Origin: Mycogone perniciosa
Lineage: Eukaryota; Ascomycota; Sordariomycetes; Hypocreales; Hypocreaceae
Assembly (NCBI GenBank): GCA_025331125.1
Contig: JAOALB010000123.1
Span: forward strand, 104,520 to 168,519
Direction: 5' to 3'
Length of the DNA: 64,000 bases
Position 1 is the first letter of the stretch, and each line of letters starts with the position of its first letter. Of this stretch, positions 62,922 to 64,000 are shown piece after piece. The position numbers and the translations under genes were made by a program. The notes below the pieces were generated by a model, which was not told the DNA's origin, searched no databases, and worked only from the letters and a program-made list of their open reading frames with translations.

Positions 62922-63368
62922 TTACATCATAGCAGCCGCAAAGTCAGCACTGGCCGTAGCAATGACAACAATGATCATCCCTGTTTCTCGGGAAGCCACA
63001 TTTTTAGTTGCTTGGCGAGCAATTGAAGTGCAAAAAGCGTACGCGTCGGTCAGAGTGGCGTATTTAGTGCACTGGGACATGAGTGACGAGATCTTAGACT
63101 CGTTGGACTTGTAGCAGGAAGAGCTGTAGCTCAAGTAATCCTTGGTAAACGAGTCTGGAATACTAGTGTTGCAAGAATCTTTCGAATGGACTGCATTTGA
63201 GACAAGGGATGGAGGGGGCGTAGGCATAGAGGTGACGATGTCCAAAGCGGTCGTACCGCACTGACTGGCATCAGTCTGTCGTGGCATGAAAGCGTGGCAA
63301 AGAGCTAGAGATTCGACGGCGACGGTGCCGGATGCCAGGAGGGAGACGAGAAAGATTTTACAACGCAT
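62922..63368 (-). CDS. small secreted Cys-rich protein, possibly GPI-anchored
   Basis: The reading frame is open from 63641, but the Met at 63368 starts a good signal peptide (MRCKIFLVSLLASGTVAVES) and is chosen, giving 148 residues. The mature part has six cysteines (24, 37, 66, 85, 100, 113) in a Ser/Thr-rich context (SYSSSCYKSNESK, SQCTKYATLTDAYAFC), suggesting an extracellular helical protein with disulphides. The last 19 residues (GMIIVVIATASADFAAAMM) are hydrophobic, as in a GPI-attachment signal, although a typical hydrophilic spacer is short. No known enzyme motif. It may be a cell-wall or effector-like protein; I do not recognise a named family. Confidence 0.7.
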   Translation of the reverse strand: MRCKIFLVSLLASGTVAVESLALCHAFMPRQTDASQCGTTALDIVTSMPTPPPSLVSNAVHSKDSCNTSIPDSFTKDYLSYSSSCYKSNESKISSLMSQCTKYATLTDAYAFCTSIARQATKNVASRETGMIIVVIATASADFAAAMM

Positions 63369-63440
63369 TATGAGAGTATTTTGGGATTGTTGTTGGAAGT
63401 TGTGAAGTTGGGAAGTTAGGAAGGAGGGGGGCAATAAGGG

Positions 63441-63449
63441 GTATTTAAA
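63441..63449 (-). promoter_or_regulatory. possible TATA box of the Cys-rich secreted gene
   Basis: TTTAAATAC on the minus strand, 73 to 81 bases before the ATG at 63368. Confidence 0.35.
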
Positions 63450-63912
63450 CGCGTTGCTTAGAAGTGACAGATCAAGAACTAGTTGAGAGTTTGTTGTTTG
63501 AGTCATGAAGGCACAATAATACAGGGAAGAATTCACATTTATGTATAATCGATCAAGCCCTAGATAGTATACTTGGTATTTAGATGGAGACTCCCGATAT
63601 TCGGAGTATCCATATGTGATCTGATTTGCATTTCCCGGCATCCGGCGGATGATGCACTTCGTACGATTATGCCTAAATCTAAGGGTAATGCTAGCTTTGC
63701 AACATATGTCAAAACTTAAATTAACATTTGCAGGGATATAATTGCTGAAACATCCATAGACGCTGATACAACCTATCAGACAATGCGACTTTCATTGGGG
63801 GAGGTCTCCATATGGACCCGACATCTTATCCAGTTGGCATCACCCCGTTATTTACCGATATTTGGATTCATATATGACATATATTCATATATAACATGTA
63901 TTCACGCTGTAT
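63450..63912. other. intergenic, no gene recognised
   Basis: Ordinary composition, with a near-match to the TACGGAGTA motif (TTCGGAGTA) at about 63600. Repeated ATTCATATAT pieces occur near 63865-63890. Confidence 0.4.
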
Positions 63913-64000
63913 ATTTTATTTATTTTATTTTATTTATTTTATTTATTTTATTTATTTTATTTATTTTATTTATTTTATTTATTTTATTTATTTTATTTAT
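63913..64000. repeat. TTTATTTTA microsatellite, runs off the window
   Basis: Nine-base unit TTTATTTTA repeated nearly perfectly to the last base, after one irregular unit. The total length is unknown. Confidence 0.9.

Noticed and set aside
1..64000. CRISPR arrays, tRNA and rRNA genes
   Set aside because: No regularly spaced repeats with unique spacers, and no cloverleaf-type sequence was recognised. CRISPR is also not expected in a fungus. A tRNA scan was not possible here.

Overview
The window looks like nuclear DNA of a filamentous ascomycete (Pezizomycotina, perhaps Eurotiomycetes-like). The support is short introns of 53-75 bases with GT-AG ends, fungal-only families such as the Zn2Cys6/MHR regulator, and long AT-rich blocks in which retrotransposons carry C-to-T and G-to-A decay, the mark of repeat-induced point mutation (RIP). 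Genus is not determinable by eye.

Layout. (1) 1-8430: AT-rich block; a minus-strand Ty3/gypsy element (family A, copy 1) enters from the left edge and ends at 5608, followed by unassignable AT-rich remnants. (2) 8431-23895: gene island of near-normal base composition. It holds a dead transaldolase, a bHLH regulator, a Zn2Cys6 regulator, a zinc alcohol dehydrogenase, a Cys-repeat protein of unknown role, a short-chain dehydrogenase, a 69-residue seed-maturation-like protein, and the 3' end of a cytochrome P450 cut off at the AT-rich border. (3) 23896-53940: about 30 kb of nested LTR retrotransposons: gypsy A copy 2, a solo copia LTR inside it, gypsy B inserted in A, a minus-strand copia element next to or inside B, a small solo LTR inside the copia element, then gypsy A copy 3 with both LTRs and a perfect target duplication. 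(4) 53941-64000: second gene island, with three secreted proteins, a dual-specificity phosphatase and a cupin-like p-hydroxylaminobenzoate lyase relative, ending in an A/T microsatellite.

Two regulators beside redox enzymes, a broken transaldolase and a broken P450 resemble an eroded accessory or secondary-metabolism locus, but no backbone synthase is visible, so this is inference. The second island, rich in small secreted proteins beside a RIP-affected block, resembles the accessory compartments of many fungi. No tRNA, rRNA or CRISPR array was recognised. I did not find a clearly new biological system; the best leads are the nested transposon stratigraphy with exact target duplications, RIP-sparing patches, the recurring TACGGAGTA 9-mer in the gene-bearing and border DNA, and the Cys-repeat protein with a hard-to-explain splice junction.
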